In this document: one piece after another, positions 35,260 to 45,867 of the stretch
Layout: each line of letters begins with the position of its first letter
Position numbering within the stretch: the stretch's first letter is position 1
Source: Halichondria panicea
Lineage: Eukaryota > Porifera > Demospongiae > Suberitida > Halichondriidae
DNA length: 64,000 bases
NCBI RefSeq assembly: GCF_963675165.1
Contig: NC_087383.1
Span: forward strand, 5,310,839 to 5,374,838
Reading direction: 5' to 3'
The notes under the pieces: model-generated
Told to the model about the DNA's origin: nothing
Seen by the model: only the letters and a program-made list of their open reading frames with translations
Databases searched by the model: none
Translations under genes and position numbers: made by a program

Positions 35260-36100
35260 ATTACTCCAACACCAATATAACGTTTTCCTGCTTATATCTC
35301 TCATTTCTTATATCTCTCATTTCTAGGCAAATTCTGGATTGTCATGTACATGGCACCAGTGGAGTGCACAGTTCGTTTGAATGGCAGTCTATGTTTAAAG
35401 TCAAACGATAAGAGTGAGGATTGTTTAAAAAGTTATTGTACTCAGCACTCGAAAATCGTTTCCATATGTTGCCATCATAAACATCTCCAAGAAAATCTTC
35501 TGGAATGACATTAGCTCGGCTTCTCCACTGCTCACATTTTTCTACAAAGCTTGGCCGTTTTAAGAGGTGACATATACTTGTTTTAAGCGACCGGTATGGA
35601 TATACTTTTATTGGTGTTAAAACAGTTCTTTTCTTGGTTTTGTGTGATTTTAATAGCAAGGTACCACAGGGTTGAGGATGATTAGGAACTCAAAATGCAT
35701 GACAACATCGCTTCGATTCTTTCTTTCCATTAACTATTTGTATACAATCCTTGTATTCGAAAATGCAGCTACACTTTGGACAAACTACGTATTCAGTGAA
35801 TGACTGCTTGTTGAGTCCTGCTAGTTTTTCCATTTTCCCCATGGTAGCAGGAATTGAGGAGGAAGCTTGTACCATCAACTCACACTGAAAAGCCTTTCCA
35901 AGATAGTGAATGAAGTACCGTGCAAATTTAAGAAAACTTGTCACTCCAGCACTTGATACGTTGTATGTAGCTTGCCAGAGCAAAATAAATATAAATAGTA
36001 TCCGAAACTATAGTATCCGAAACTGATTATCTGTCTCTTGTATCGCTGACCAATGACCATTGTCTTCAACGTCAGAATCTGACTCTGAATCTTCACTAGA
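35260..36100 (-). pseudogene. Tnp2-like (EnSpm/CACTA-type) transposase fragment
   Basis: Minus-strand blocks in order are LLWQATYNVSSAGVTSFLKF, MEKLAGLNKQSFTEYVVCPKC then C-F-EYKDC (35,690-35,983), VYPYRSLKTSICHLLKRPSF with CEQWRSR, and GDVYDGNIWKRF (35,342-35,659). After a shift comes STGAMYMTIQNLPRNERYK (about 35,310-35,370). The YVVCPKC zinc pair, the DVYDG-x-x-W block and the NLPRxERY block are those of Tnp2-family transposases. A perfect 16-bp duplication (35,292-35,307 and 35,308-35,323) interrupts the NERYK-QENVIL region. The rest of the transposase, including most of the catalytic core, is missing. Confidence 0.7.
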
Positions 36101-36860
36101 CGACCACACTTCCGTGACATCCTGCATAATTTAATGAATGCATGATTAATGAATGACCAATTCCGACTCTGTTGCTGGTATATTTCTAGAAGCAACTCGT
36201 TGAAATGCAGCTGTGACAGCTAGGCTCATTAACATCAATTACAGGCCCGCCTCCCCACTGGAATGGTCACTAACGAATTCCCTTTCCTGATCGTCAAACA
36301 CTCGTTGTCGTGATGTATGATAACATTATGCTACTGAATACTGTAGTGTAGATGAATTACGGTACACTGAAGTATAACTCTGTCTTGGAATCAGTATAAG
36401 ATCCTACATCTGACATAGTTTCAAAGAGCTGCAGGCTCGTCATTCAATGTAGGTCTAGGATCAGCCTGACACTGACTAATGGTTCTAGCCTATAATAAGG
36501 AGAGCAATAAACACTATCCCAAACTCTCCTTTTCTTTGGATGATTGGAGCCCATTTAATAGGCAGCTAGCTACATAGACAATTAATTAAGACAATTAATT
36601 AAGATCCAGATTTATCAATGAATAACACGAGGTACACATCTTAACTATACGTACAACTGTACAATGCATGCAAAGAAACGGCTCCCGTCGATGACTGTAG
36701 TGGGTTGCTTGTAAATAGATTCATTCTCAGCGGTGAGATTTACTTGCAGCAACGGCACCGTCGAGCCCCGCCCCCGTGAACTTCCGTCTTGCCTTCCGTT
36801 AATCTGAAAGAATGAAAGAAACGGAATACAGCCGTTTTTTATGCCTATTTTTGCTGTGCT
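36101..36860. other. No supported gene
   Basis: Non-coding sequence with TTAATTAAGA duplications near 36,585-36,605. No domain recognised. Confidence 0.45.
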
Positions 36861-36868
36861 AACGTCGC

Positions 36869-37060
36869 CTCCTCAGTCACTATCAAGGGTCAAGTGTCAC
36901 ACACAGCTATAAGTTTCTTGGGAGACAGTGTCACTATCAAGGGTCAAGTCAAGTACAGCAAGTCCAGTCACAGTGTTACTATCAAGGGTCAAGCGTCACA
37001 CACAGCTATAGGTTTCTTGGGGTTCCTAGACACACAGCACATGCTTGCTCACGCTAGGTG
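36869..37060. repeat. Short tandem repeat with CACTATCAAGGGTCAAG core
   Basis: The core ACTATCAAGGGTCAAG occurs at about 36,880, 36,932 and 36,977. Two units share GTCACACACAGCTATA then GTTTCTTGGG. The array is about three units long and has no coding meaning that I can see. Confidence 0.75.
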
Positions 37061-37743
37061 GAATATTCTATCAAGATGGGGAGGGCGTGGCCAGACCTAG
37101 GTTGATCGCGCGTTAATTTTAGGGCCTGATAATTTGCAGTAAGCACGTGTCTATATCTAGAACTGATTGGAGCTAGGATCTAGGAGCTGTGGACAGGTGT
37201 GTTTATTCGCTAACTAAGGACCAGCATTCTTACACTAGCTTCTCAGGTGTGGTAAATGTATCTATTGAGTTAGCATTTGTGCGCTATACTGAAAGGGGGC
37301 TGTCAGAATAGAGCTGTTTTCTGAGACTGTGACGGTGTGTATTTTACAATCCATGGGGTCGGCTTTCTTCATGATAACAAAATATTGACAGCTATACCCT
37401 ATAATAAACTGTAAATTTTGCTCTCAGCAAGTTCAAGTCTAATCCCCACCTAGGGGGCATTACTTTGACAAGTGTAACACTGCTCGATTCAATGCTGTAG
37501 GAACTGTGTGTCAGGCTGTTTTCTGAGACTGACACTACTTGTGAGACTGACGGTGTGTAGGCGGCGGAATTGCTTGAACGTATAAAGCAGGATATGCTGA
37601 ATTTTGAGTGTCATTGTGGAGAATGCAGAAAGTGTAAGGTACTGAAAAACCCATTGTCCTAGGACAGTGGTGTTTCAGGGACATTCAGGGACATTCAGCG
37701 CCTTAGACGGGAGAACGAAGCACTACAAAAACTGCTGGACGCC

Positions 37744-37966
37744 TGTAGTATCCACCGGAACTATCTAGAAGTAGCTGTAATGTATCTGTAATGATCTAGA
37801 ACAATCTAGCTAGAATTGGAACTGTACTTTGTACTTAGTGGAAAGTTCTAGAAGTTACTTTAGCTTTGTATATATAAGAAGGTTCTGTACTGTGCTCGGT
37901 GTGTGTTCTATTCTACCCCAAGAATATTTATCTATGTCAAAGTGAAGACAATTAATAGATACAACA
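37744..37966 (+). repeat. 5' LTR of Gypsy-1
   Basis: 223 bp, identical to the 3' copy. It contains a TATATATAA box at 37,869-37,877, about 100 bp before the inner end, which probably sets the transcription start. Ends are TG...CA. Confidence 0.95.
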
Positions 37967-37984
37967 ATTGGCGACAAGGATTAA
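37967..37984 (+). promoter_or_regulatory. Primer-binding site of Gypsy-1
   Basis: TTGGCGACAAGGATTAAC lies immediately inside the 5' LTR. The first 14 bases are the same as in Gypsy-2, which argues for a functional constraint. I cannot name the tRNA from the sequence alone. Confidence 0.7.
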
Positions 37985-38005
37985 CTCAGAAGACAAGAAG
38001 AAGCT

Positions 38006-41000
38006 ATGGCTACCCAGCATGGCGCTTTTGGAGAATTCTGTCCAGACAAAGAAGACTGGATATCCTACACTGAAAGACTAGAGCAGTATTTTCAGGCGAA
38101 TGATGTCGACGCTGCAGAGAAGCAGAGGGCTATATTACTGAGTGTATGTGGAGCATCAACGTATCAACTGATCAGAGACTTAGTGGCTCCAGAACGGCCA
38201 AGCACCAAGACTTTCCAAGAGGTAGTACAACTCGTGAAAGAACACCACCAGCCTCCACCATCGTTTATCGTGCAGCGATACAATTTTAATATGCGAAGCC
38301 AGAAAGAAGGAGAGACAATTTCAGCATTCATGGCCAGCCTGAGAAGACTCTCTGAGCACTGCAAATACGAAGCTATTCTGGATGACATGCTTAGAGATAG
38401 ACTCGTTTGTGGAGTCAGAGATAGGAGGATTCAACAGCGTTTACTCTCAGAAACAAATCTCACCCTTCAAAAAGCTATGGAATTAGCATTAGCAGCAGAG
38501 GCAGCAACTCGCAACTCTCAAGAACTCCAAGCAAGCAAGACACAGAACACTGAAGCTCTACACAAAGTCCAGCACTCTAAAACAAGTCAAAAGGAAAGCA
38601 AGAGCAAAACGTTTGGACCTTGCTACCGCTGTGGAGGAAACCATGCCCAAAGGGATTGTCGATTCCGAGAAGCTGAGTGTCGTGAATGCAAGAAGAAAGG
38701 ACACATCGCTCGAGTATGTCGCTCTAAGACAAAAAGGAAGTCAACTCATAGAGTCAGTCAGGAACAAAGTGAGTCAGAAGGAACTGAAGATGAAATTCTA
38801 CTCCTACATTGTACAAGAACGAACACTACTGAGCCGATCACTGTTACCGTGAAAGCAAATCAAGCTGACCTTGAAATGGAAGTGGACACCGGAGCTTCAG
38901 CTTCCATCATCAGTGAAGCTACTTACAAGAAACTCTGGCGAGGTCGTTTACCTCCACTGAAGAATACAAATGTCAAGTTACGTACTTACTCAGGAGAAAT
39001 CATCAAGGTACAGGGAACCACGACGATTGAAGTGGTTTACGAGAGTCAAAAGGAGCAGCTTCCTCTTCTAGTAGTCGTTGGAAATGGTCCAAGTCTACTT
39101 GGAAAAGACTGGATGAAAAAGATCCGCCTAAACTGGAACAAGTTAGTGCACAAAGTGGAAGAGGAACACACACTGAAAGCTGTTATTGCGAAACATCCCA
39201 ATGTTTTCAAGGAAGGACTTGGACTAGTCAAAAGTTATTCAGCAAAGATTCATGTTGACCCTACCTCATCACCGAGATTCTGCAAGGCAAGGCCTGTAGC
39301 CTATGCTCTGAGGGTAAAGGTCAATGCCGAACTAGACCGACTTCAGAATGAAGGCGTCATCGAGCCTGTAGAGTTTTCTGAATGGGCTGCACCCATTGTT
39401 TCTGTGATCAAGCCCAATGGATCTCTTCGTATATGCGGCGACTACAAAGTGACAGTCAACTCTGCATCGAAGCTAGACAAGTACCCATTACCCAGGATTG
39501 AAGATCTATTCTCTCAGCTGGAAGGAGGTAAAACATACTCTAAACTCGACTTATCTAACGCTTTTCAGCAAGTCTCACTTGATACCGAGTCCAAGAAGTT
39601 CACAACTATCAACACGAGCAAAGGTCTTTTCCAGTATACTCGACTTCCGTTCGGTATTTCTTCAGCACCTTCCATATTCCAGAGAGTTATGGATGGAGTC
39701 TTGAGCGGTCTCGATGGAGTAGCAGCTTACATTGATGACATTGTTGTCACCGGAAAAACAGAACAAGAGCATCTGCAAAACCTGGACAAGGTACTCACAC
39801 GATTGGAACGAGCAGATCTCCGACTCAACCCTGCCAAATCAGCCTTTATGCTACCAAGTATTCAGTATTTGGGTCACGTCATCTCAGCTAAAGGCATACA
39901 ACCTAGCCAAGAGAAGGTTCGAGCTCTACTTGAAGCACCAGCTCCCAACAATCTCCAACAATTGAGATCTTTCCTGGGCGCTATCAGTTATTATCGAAAG
40001 TTCTTATCCAATCTGTCCAGTAAGCTGGCACCACTGAACAAGCTCCTGCAGAAGGAAGTGAAGTGGACATGGGGAAAAGAACAGGAGTTAGCATTCAAGG
40101 AAGCTAAGCAGCAACTGACGTCTACGAATGTACTCACACACTACAACCCCGAAAAGACCCTGTTGCTATCATGTGACGCCTCACCTTATGGGTTAGGAGC
40201 AGTTATTTCACACAGACTGGATGACGGAAGTGAGAAGCCAATAGCTTTTGCCAGCAGATCATTGGCACCGGCTGAAAGAAAATATGCCCAATTGGACAAA
40301 GAAGCACTCTCAATTGTATTTGGAGTAAAGAAGTTCCAGCAGTATCTACAAGGTCGAAAATTCATCATTCTCTCTGATCACAAACCACTGCAACACCTAC
40401 TCAGTGAAAACAAGCCGATACCGGTGTTGGCATCTGCCAGGATTAAGAGATGGGCTCTGATTCTCAGTGCGTACGATTACAAGATCGAATACCGACCAGG
40501 ACAACAACATGGCAACGCAGATGTCCTAAGCCGCCTACCTCTTCCAGAGACAGTGAAAGAAGCGAGTCTGCCAGGAGAAACAGTTCTTTTAATGGAAACT
40601 CTTCATAGTGCACCAGTCGATTCCAAGAAAATCCGCTTCTGGACAGACCACGATCCAGTAATGTCTAAAGTCAGAAGATTAGTGTTGTCAGGATGGAAAT
40701 TCTCAGATGACGAGAAGTTGCAACCCTACCAAAAATGTCACAAGGAATTAAGTGTACAGGATTCTTGTGTGCTGCGGGGAGAAAGAGTTGTTGTTCCAGA
40801 AGAAGGCAGAAACAAGACCTTAGAAATTCTACACGATGGACATCCAGGAATAACAAAGATGAAGCTACTAGCAAGAAGTGTCGTTTGGTGGCCAGGAATC
40901 GATTCGGATATCGAAAACAAGGTAAAAACGTGCGAGATGTGTGCACTTCACCAAAAGTCTCCTCCAATTGCCCCTTTACATCCTTGGGAATGGCCAAAGA

Positions 41001-41944
41001 CGCCATGGACAAGACTACACATCGACTACGCTGGACCATTTATCGGGAAAATGTTTCTCGTAATTGTGGATGCTTACTCAAAATGGTTAGAAGTTATGCC
41101 TGTGTCGTCTGCCAACTCCACTCAGACAGTTACAGCACTTAGGCAAGTGTTCTCTACCCACGGGATACCCGAAGTCATAGTGTCTGATAATGGCACTCCA
41201 TTTACAAGTTTCGAGTTCAAGACATTTACCAAGAGCAATGGAATTCGTCACTTAACATCTGCACCATACCATCCATCAACCAATGGTCTTGCAGAAAGAG
41301 CAGTCCAGACTTTCAAGAGAGCAATGAAGAAAAGTGGATCTGGAGAGTTAAGTACCAAACTAGCTCGTTTTTTGTTTCATTATCGAACAACGCCTCATTC
41401 TACAACTGGCCAGACTCCAGCAGAACTACTCATGGGACGTTCCCTCCGAACATGCTTGGACTTGTTAAGGCCAAACATCAGAGCTAAGGTAGAAAACAAA
41501 CAGCTCTCGCAGAAGTCATCTCATGACGTCAGAGTGAAAGAACGCTCATTCTTCCCACAAGACAAAGTGTATGTTAGAGAAGCAGGTACCAATTCACCAT
41601 GGACGCCTGGAGTGATTGTATCGAAACAAGGAAATCTTACATACGGAGTGAGACTAGAAGACGAACGACTAGTTAGGAGACATGTGGATCATGTTCGAAG
41701 TCGCTCTTCATCCTCCGATGAACCGCAGCAAACTGAAGAAGAAATGCCCGATGAGATAGACATACCCTCATCACCAGCTCAGCCAGAAGAATCACAAAAC
41801 CAAGAAGAACCAGCTCAACCAGAAGATTCACAAGAAGAAGAGCAACTTCAAGCTCAAGAGCCTCTCAGACGATCTACTAGAGGTCATAGACAACCGGAAC
41901 GTTACGGATATTCAATTCCCACCACAGATGAACCTTCAATCTAA
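38006..41944 (+). CDS. Gag-pol polyprotein of Gypsy-1 (1,312 aa)
   Basis: A single frame encodes all products. Capsid-like gag (about 1-190) is followed by two CCHC knuckles (206-219, 225-238) and an aspartic protease with active-site DTG at 294-296. Reverse transcriptase has YIDD at 575-578, and RNase H has CDASPYG (Asp 724). Integrase follows, with an HHCC zinc unit (about 945-985) and catalytic Asp 1007, Asp 1061 and Glu 1097, the last two exactly 35 residues apart. After a GPY/F-like segment comes a Glu/Gln/Pro-rich tail. No frame shift separates gag from pol, and there is no chromodomain or envelope. The ATG at 38,006 follows the primer site by about 40 nt. All catalytic motifs are intact. 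It resembles proteins often labelled K02A2.6-like. Confidence 0.95.
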   Translation: MATQHGAFGEFCPDKEDWISYTERLEQYFQANDVDAAEKQRAILLSVCGASTYQLIRDLVAPERPSTKTFQEVVQLVKEHHQPPPSFIVQRYNFNMRSQKEGETISAFMASLRRLSEHCKYEAILDDMLRDRLVCGVRDRRIQQRLLSETNLTLQKAMELALAAEAATRNSQELQASKTQNTEALHKVQHSKTSQKESKSKTFGPCYRCGGNHAQRDCRFREAECRECKKKGHIARVCRSKTKRKSTHRVSQEQSESEGTEDEILLLHCTRTNTTEPITVTVKANQADLEMEVDTGASASIISEATYKKLWRGRLPPLKNTNVKLRTYSGEIIKVQGTTTIEVVYESQKEQLPLLVVVGNGPSLLGKDWMKKIRLNWNKLVHKVEEEHTLKAVIAKHPNVFKEGLGLVKSYSAKIHVDPTSSPRFCKARPVAYALRVKVNAELDRLQNEGVIEPVEFSEWAAPIVSVIKPNGSLRICGDYKVTVNSASKLDKYPLPRIEDLFSQLEGGKTYSKLDLSNAFQQVSLDTESKKFTTINTSKGLFQYTRLPFGISSAPSIFQRVMDGVLSGLDGVAAYIDDIVVTGKTEQEHLQNLDKVLTRLERADLRLNPAKSAFMLPSIQYLGHVISAKGIQPSQEKVRALLEAPAPNNLQQLRSFLGAISYYRKFLSNLSSKLAPLNKLLQKEVKWTWGKEQELAFKEAKQQLTSTNVLTHYNPEKTLLLSCDASPYGLGAVISHRLDDGSEKPIAFASRSLAPAERKYAQLDKEALSIVFGVKKFQQYLQGRKFIILSDHKPLQHLLSENKPIPVLASARIKRWALILSAYDYKIEYRPGQQHGNADVLSRLPLPETVKEASLPGETVLLMETLHSAPVDSKKIRFWTDHDPVMSKVRRLVLSGWKFSDDEKLQPYQKCHKELSVQDSCVLRGERVVVPEEGRNKTLEILHDGHPGITKMKLLARSVVWWPGIDSDIENKVKTCEMCALHQKSPPIAPLHPWEWPKTPWTRLHIDYAGPFIGKMFLVIVDAYSKWLEVMPVSSANSTQTVTALRQVFSTHGIPEVIVSDNGTPFTSFEFKTFTKSNGIRHLTSAPYHPSTNGLAERAVQTFKRAMKKSGSGELSTKLARFLFHYRTTPHSTTGQTPAELLMGRSLRTCLDLLRPNIRAKVENKQLSQKSSHDVRVKERSFFPQDKVYVREAGTNSPWTPGVIVSKQGNLTYGVRLEDERLVRRHVDHVRSRSSSSDEPQQTEEEMPDEIDIPSSPAQPEESQNQEEPAQPEDSQEEEQLQAQEPLRRSTRGHRQPERYGYSIPTTDEPSI

Positions 41945-41955
41945 GGGTGGAGGAA
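41943..41955 (+). promoter_or_regulatory. Polypurine tract of Gypsy-1
   Basis: AAGGGTGGAGGAA abuts the 3' LTR, as expected for the plus-strand primer. It is nearly the same as the tract of Gypsy-2. Confidence 0.85.
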
Positions 41956-42178
41956 TGTAGTATCCACCGGAACTATCTAGAAGTAGCTGTAATGTATCTG
42001 TAATGATCTAGAACAATCTAGCTAGAATTGGAACTGTACTTTGTACTTAGTGGAAAGTTCTAGAAGTTACTTTAGCTTTGTATATATAAGAAGGTTCTGT
42101 ACTGTGCTCGGTGTGTGTTCTATTCTACCCCAAGAATATTTATCTATGTCAAAGTGAAGACAATTAATAGATACAACA
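41956..42178 (+). repeat. 3' LTR of Gypsy-1
   Basis: 223 bp and identical base for base to the 5' LTR by eye. It is followed by the ACGCC duplication. Confidence 0.95.
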
Positions 42179-42520
42179 ACGCCGCGAATAAGTGCGTCGT
42201 AAAGATGACAGCCGGCGAGTTTGAAGAAGTAAGCACCACAGTCCCGTATCTATGTAATCTGTGTATCTGTAGAGATCGAATGTACTCGTAAGAATGGGTG
42301 GGAGACTGAAGCCACCACAACTGTTTACATACCAAGTGAAAATTGTACTAACATACGGTGCATTGATACTAGGAATGGATGATGCAAGCAATGTGAGTGC
42401 ACAGACGTCGGTCACGCTGCCTATGTAACACTGTAGCTATATAAGTTTACTGTACGATAATTCTCAGGCGGAAATTGATCCAGTACTGTTAAGGTGTGAG
42501 TCGTCCAGCAGACCGAGATT

Positions 42521-42964
42521 ATTCAAAAATTTGCTGTGCGGGCTATGTTGGAGCTATGCACACGCTGTAGGTACCAGCACATGCGCATTGAGCTGCTCTT
42601 TCACGTGGTATTTTCAACATCTTGCTTTCTGATCGAACTATGTCACCGTGAGAACATTGAGAACACTTACTTAGTGTCTATAGTCACTATAGTCACTTTG
42701 TGCCTTTGTGCCTTCGTATAATATTGTTTGTGTATGTTTGTGTACATAATTGTGAATGTTTGTAAAAATCGCTAATTAGTTGGGGGTGGTCAGTTGCTAG
42801 GTAACGATGATGATGTCATGGTACCCCCGGGGTCTGGGCTACCTGTAGGAAATAGTTACGAGTGATTTCAATGTATGGTTCATAAGATTCATAAGATATG
42901 GATTTTTAAAGAAAAACATGTATTTATTCTGTATTATTTTGTTTTAATTAAAGCCGGGAAAGGG
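42521..42964. mobile_element. piggyBac-like non-autonomous element, copy 2 (truncated)
   Basis: Matches copy 3 from TTATTCAAAAA...GTTGGAGCTATGCACAC to the right end TTTTAATTAAAGCCGGGAAAGGG, followed by TTAA (42,965-42,968). The left tip and part of the middle are deleted. It lies between coding exons of the HECT gene remnant, in what would be an intron. Confidence 0.75.
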
Positions 42965-43104
42965 TTAAGGAAGTAACAGTGAACTTAATTAAGGGTGAAC
43001 TTAATTAAGGAAGTTTAAGCCTTATTGCTTCGTACTATGTACTACTATACTACTACAGCGTGTAATTGCCCCACTATACTTTTGCCCCTTGTTAATCACA
43101 GATA

Positions 43105-43150
43105 TCCAAAACTACTACTACTACTGCTGCTACTACTATTACTACTACCA
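43105..43150. repeat. (CTA)n microsatellite
   Basis: ACTACTACTACTACTGCTGC-type tract between exons of the HECT gene remnant. Confidence 0.85.
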
Positions 43151-43263
43151 TAATAATACGTCAAACTGAACTGAAAAGTTTCTATTATATATTATTCGAC
43201 ACTATATATATTATGAGTAACACCAGTCTGGCGGTTCCAATAATGTTATGGAACGGAATTCAG

Positions 43264-44814
43264 GTTGGTCAGAGTTGGCCGGTTTCCAAGACACCCATGC
43301 CTTATCTCGTTCATTTCCATATAATACCCGGCCATGGGCCATGGACAATTACAGAAAAATTGATACCCCTATCCATCCAAGCTCAAGTGAACCTGCTGTA
43401 GTAAGTTTCTGTGTTAAAAAAGTGCTATAATTATACTATAATTATGTGCAGTGCGCTTATAGTAAATGAATTCAGTTTTTACTGATTTACCGTGACATTA
43501 TATCCTTGCATGTATGTATATAGAACTTAGAACTTAGAACTTTTGTGGACATGATCGATCTAACTGTACCAAGTCCGAAGGTAGTGAAATGGATGATCTT
43601 CCTCCTGTATACTGCATCACGAAAAGTCTACTCCAAGGTTTGAGGCATGTGCATGCATGTGCTTACAGGGCTGAGTCTGGACGAGCTGAAGCCAAGCATA
43701 TTGTGCAAAAACATCAACAAGATGAAGAAGATTTTCAGAGGGTGCACGTTCGGAGAAGCCACATATTTCAAGATGGCCTTCCTTCAATTAATGTTGAAAG
43801 TTGAAAGTTACATAGGCGAACAGTCAGTTATGATGGTGGACCCCGCCGTGAGTTTTTCCAGTTACTCATGAGGGAGTGTTTCAGCAAGTCAGGATTGTTT
43901 AGGGGATGGCCATGGCCATGCAATACAGTACCTGCGCACAATGTTGAAGCTGTTGCTGATAACAAATACTATATTGTCGGCAAAATGGTATCTATGTGTA
44001 TAGTGCAAGGAGGCCAACCACCACTCTGTTTTGCCGAAGCTATTGCTGATTTTGATGTTTACATTATTGTAGTATTTTGATTCATTATAACAGTAGGCCA
44101 CTTGGCTGTACATTATATTACATACAGTTCCTTCCGGTTTACATCGTGAATAAAACACATATAACATGAGAAATCCTATCTTATTACATATAGGTGAAAG
44201 GATATTTCCTCTACCAAATCATTGCTCAGGAAAGACTTCGACTTTCGTTTCGATTGTGGCTACAGCAAGCCTACCGTCCACATCACCATAGATGACAATA
44301 AACAGCTGGTGAAAGCCATTTGGCTACACTTTGTGTTTTTTCTCCCACTTGCTGAGTTGCAACAGTTGCGTAAAGGATTTCGTGAAACTCTGCAAATGGA
44401 ATTGTTAACTGTTTGCCACCCCAAAGTTGTTCACAGCTTCTTTTCACAGCTTCTTGATTGCGTCACGGGCAACTGGTAACTGCAGACTTTTTCATTAACT
44501 CCTTCGTAATTTTGTACTCACCTCAAGGCTCAAACAACCGCACAAAGGAGGAAGCTGTCATTCTAAGTTGGACCGAGTATGTTGAGGAATGTGTTGGTAA
44601 CCCTTCTTGATTTTATGTCAAAACTAACCTGCAGCTGGTTTTGGTACCACACCGAAGCTTCATTTCACCAATGATTCTGGCCGGTCTTCCAAGGGCTTCA
44701 ACATGCGACTTAAGCATTACTTTCTCTAGGTCGTACGGTCTCCTTTCTATTGATGGGTTTAAAGAGAAAATGGACTTGGCAATATGCGGCTCCTTCGGAT
44801 TTGGTATACCATAA
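43264..44814 (+). pseudogene. G2E3-like HECT-domain gene remnant
   Basis: Exons in order: DTHALSRSFPYNTRPWAMDN (43,264-43,400), DLPPVYCITKSLLQ (to 43,640) and VHVRRSHIFQDGL (about 43,745-43,790). Then come GGPRREFFQLLMRECFSKSGLF...YIVGKMVSMCIVQGGQPPLCFAEA (43,840-44,060), then IWLHFVFFLPLAELQQLRKGF...CHPKVVHSF (44,310-44,440) and LYSPQGSNNRTKEEAVILSW (to 44,596). The last exon (44,635-44,814) holds LPRASTCDLSITFSRSYG and ends MDLAICGSFGFGIP. This is the HECT E3 ubiquitin-ligase order of the G2E3-like family. The likely catalytic Cys is codon 44,704-44,706, in the STC motif. A 7-bp duplication at about 43,793-43,807, a 2-nt gain before GGPRREFF and a shift before LPRASTC break the frame, so as written it is not functional. 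Confidence 0.75.
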
Positions 44815-44947
44815 TACCCCGCTATGACTTATGGACGTATTGTGTTAATTGACTTTATTGACTTATTAATTGACTTTTCATCGCATTTCTAGTTATGACA
44901 TGATATGTATACGCGTATATATAATATAATTATGTATACTGCATTAA

Positions 44948-45867
44948 CCCTTTCCCGGCTTTAGCCGTCATAATTATGACGGCAGCGGTAGTGATAATTT
45001 TCAAAAAATCGTTGTAGGCGCTGTGTTGGAGCTATGCACACCCTGTAGGTACCAGCACATGCGCATTGGGCTGCTCTTTCACATGGTATCTTTAATATCT
45101 TGCCTCAAGGTACGCTTTGTGCAGTACTGTCGAAAGAAAAGTGACCGTTTGATAATGGCTACAAGATCTTTGTAGTACAACCTCAGCGAGGTTCTAGGGC
45201 AGCTAGACAGTGAGAATAACGATACTTATGGCCTTGTTGTACTTATGGCCTTGTTGAGTAAGAGGACAGTGACTGGGATCATACCAAGAGAGGAAACTAC
45301 TTCTCAGAGGTCAAGCTATAAACATAGAGCCTGAAGAGCCGGAGGAAGAAGCTCCTGAGCATGAACCAAAGTCCTGGACCTTGTAAGTAACTATGGAGTA
45401 TCATATGTAGTCTGGATAGCTTCAGTATGGTATGCTTAGTCTAGTTAGTACACAAGTGGACATCATGAGCCATCATTGAACTTGTAAACCTGTGTGTAGG
45501 TGAAGAAAACATTTCCCGGGAAAAGAGCGTCTGCCGATACAACCTCGCAGAGTAGTTTCTGCTGATCCTGATTGAACCATGTCACCGTGAGAACATTGAG
45601 AACACTTACTTAGTGTTTTTAGTTACTTCATGCCTTCATACAATATTCTTTATGTTCATAATTGTGAAATGTGTAAAAAATCGTTAATTAGTGGGGGGTG
45701 GTCAGTTGCTAGGTAACGATGATGATGTCATGGTACCCCCAGGATCTGGGCTACCTGTAGGAAATAGTTGCAAGTGATTTCAATGCATTGTTCATGAGAT
45801 ATGTATTTTTAAAGAAAAATATGTATTTATTCTGTATTTTGTTTTTTTAATTAAAGCCGGGAAAGGG
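44948..45867. mobile_element. piggyBac-like non-autonomous element, copy 3 (complete ends)
   Basis: The 920-bp element begins CCCTTTCCCGGCTTTA and ends with the inverted TAAAGCCGGGAAAGGG, flanked by TTAA at 44,944-44,947 and 45,868-45,871. This is the piggyBac signature. Inside is a degraded coding-like stretch (NLSEVLGQ..., PEEPEEEAPEHEP, then a GTAAGT donor) that may derive from a transposase N-terminus. There is no catalytic core. It is the reference copy for 2,086-2,615 and 42,521-42,964. Confidence 0.9.

Larger units (their letters stand above)
37744..42178 (+). mobile_element. Intact Ty3/Gypsy retrotransposon (Gypsy-1)
   Basis: Two identical 223-bp LTRs (37,744-37,966; 41,956-42,178), starting TGTAGTATCC and ending ATACAACA, flank one uninterrupted gag-pol frame. 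ACGCC occurs on both outer sides (37,739-37,743; 42,179-42,183), a 5-bp target duplication. A primer-binding region begins TTGGCGACAAGGAT at 37,967, and a polypurine tract AAGGGTGGAGGAA lies at 41,943-41,955. No envelope gene. Everything needed for movement appears present, so this is a very recent insertion. Confidence 0.95.
37560..42493 (+). pseudogene. Upstream exons of a G2E3-like gene, one split by a Gypsy element
   Basis: Coding-like sequence ERIKQDMLNFECHCGECRKC (about 37,580-37,640) with a Cys cluster precedes a possible short intron ending TTTCAG. Then comes IQRLRRENEALQKLLDA, a coiled-coil-like stretch that stops at 37,743, where an intact Gypsy element begins. Directly after the element the same frame continues ANKCVVKMTAGEFEE to a GTAAGC donor at 42,229. 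A clean exon of 40 codons follows (42,273-42,392, SNVLVRMGGRLKPPQLFTYQ), then a 26-nt one (42,468-42,493). Their link to the HECT exons downstream is inferred from strand and spacing. Confidence 0.5.

Noticed and set aside
38164-41142. Antisense or overlapping open frames within Gypsy-1
   Set aside because: Short shadow frames without motifs inside an intact 1,312-codon gene.
43540-44814. Idea that the HECT gene is an intact functional gene
   Set aside because: At least two frame changes cannot be explained by splicing, and a 4.4-kb retrotransposon interrupts an apparent upstream exon.
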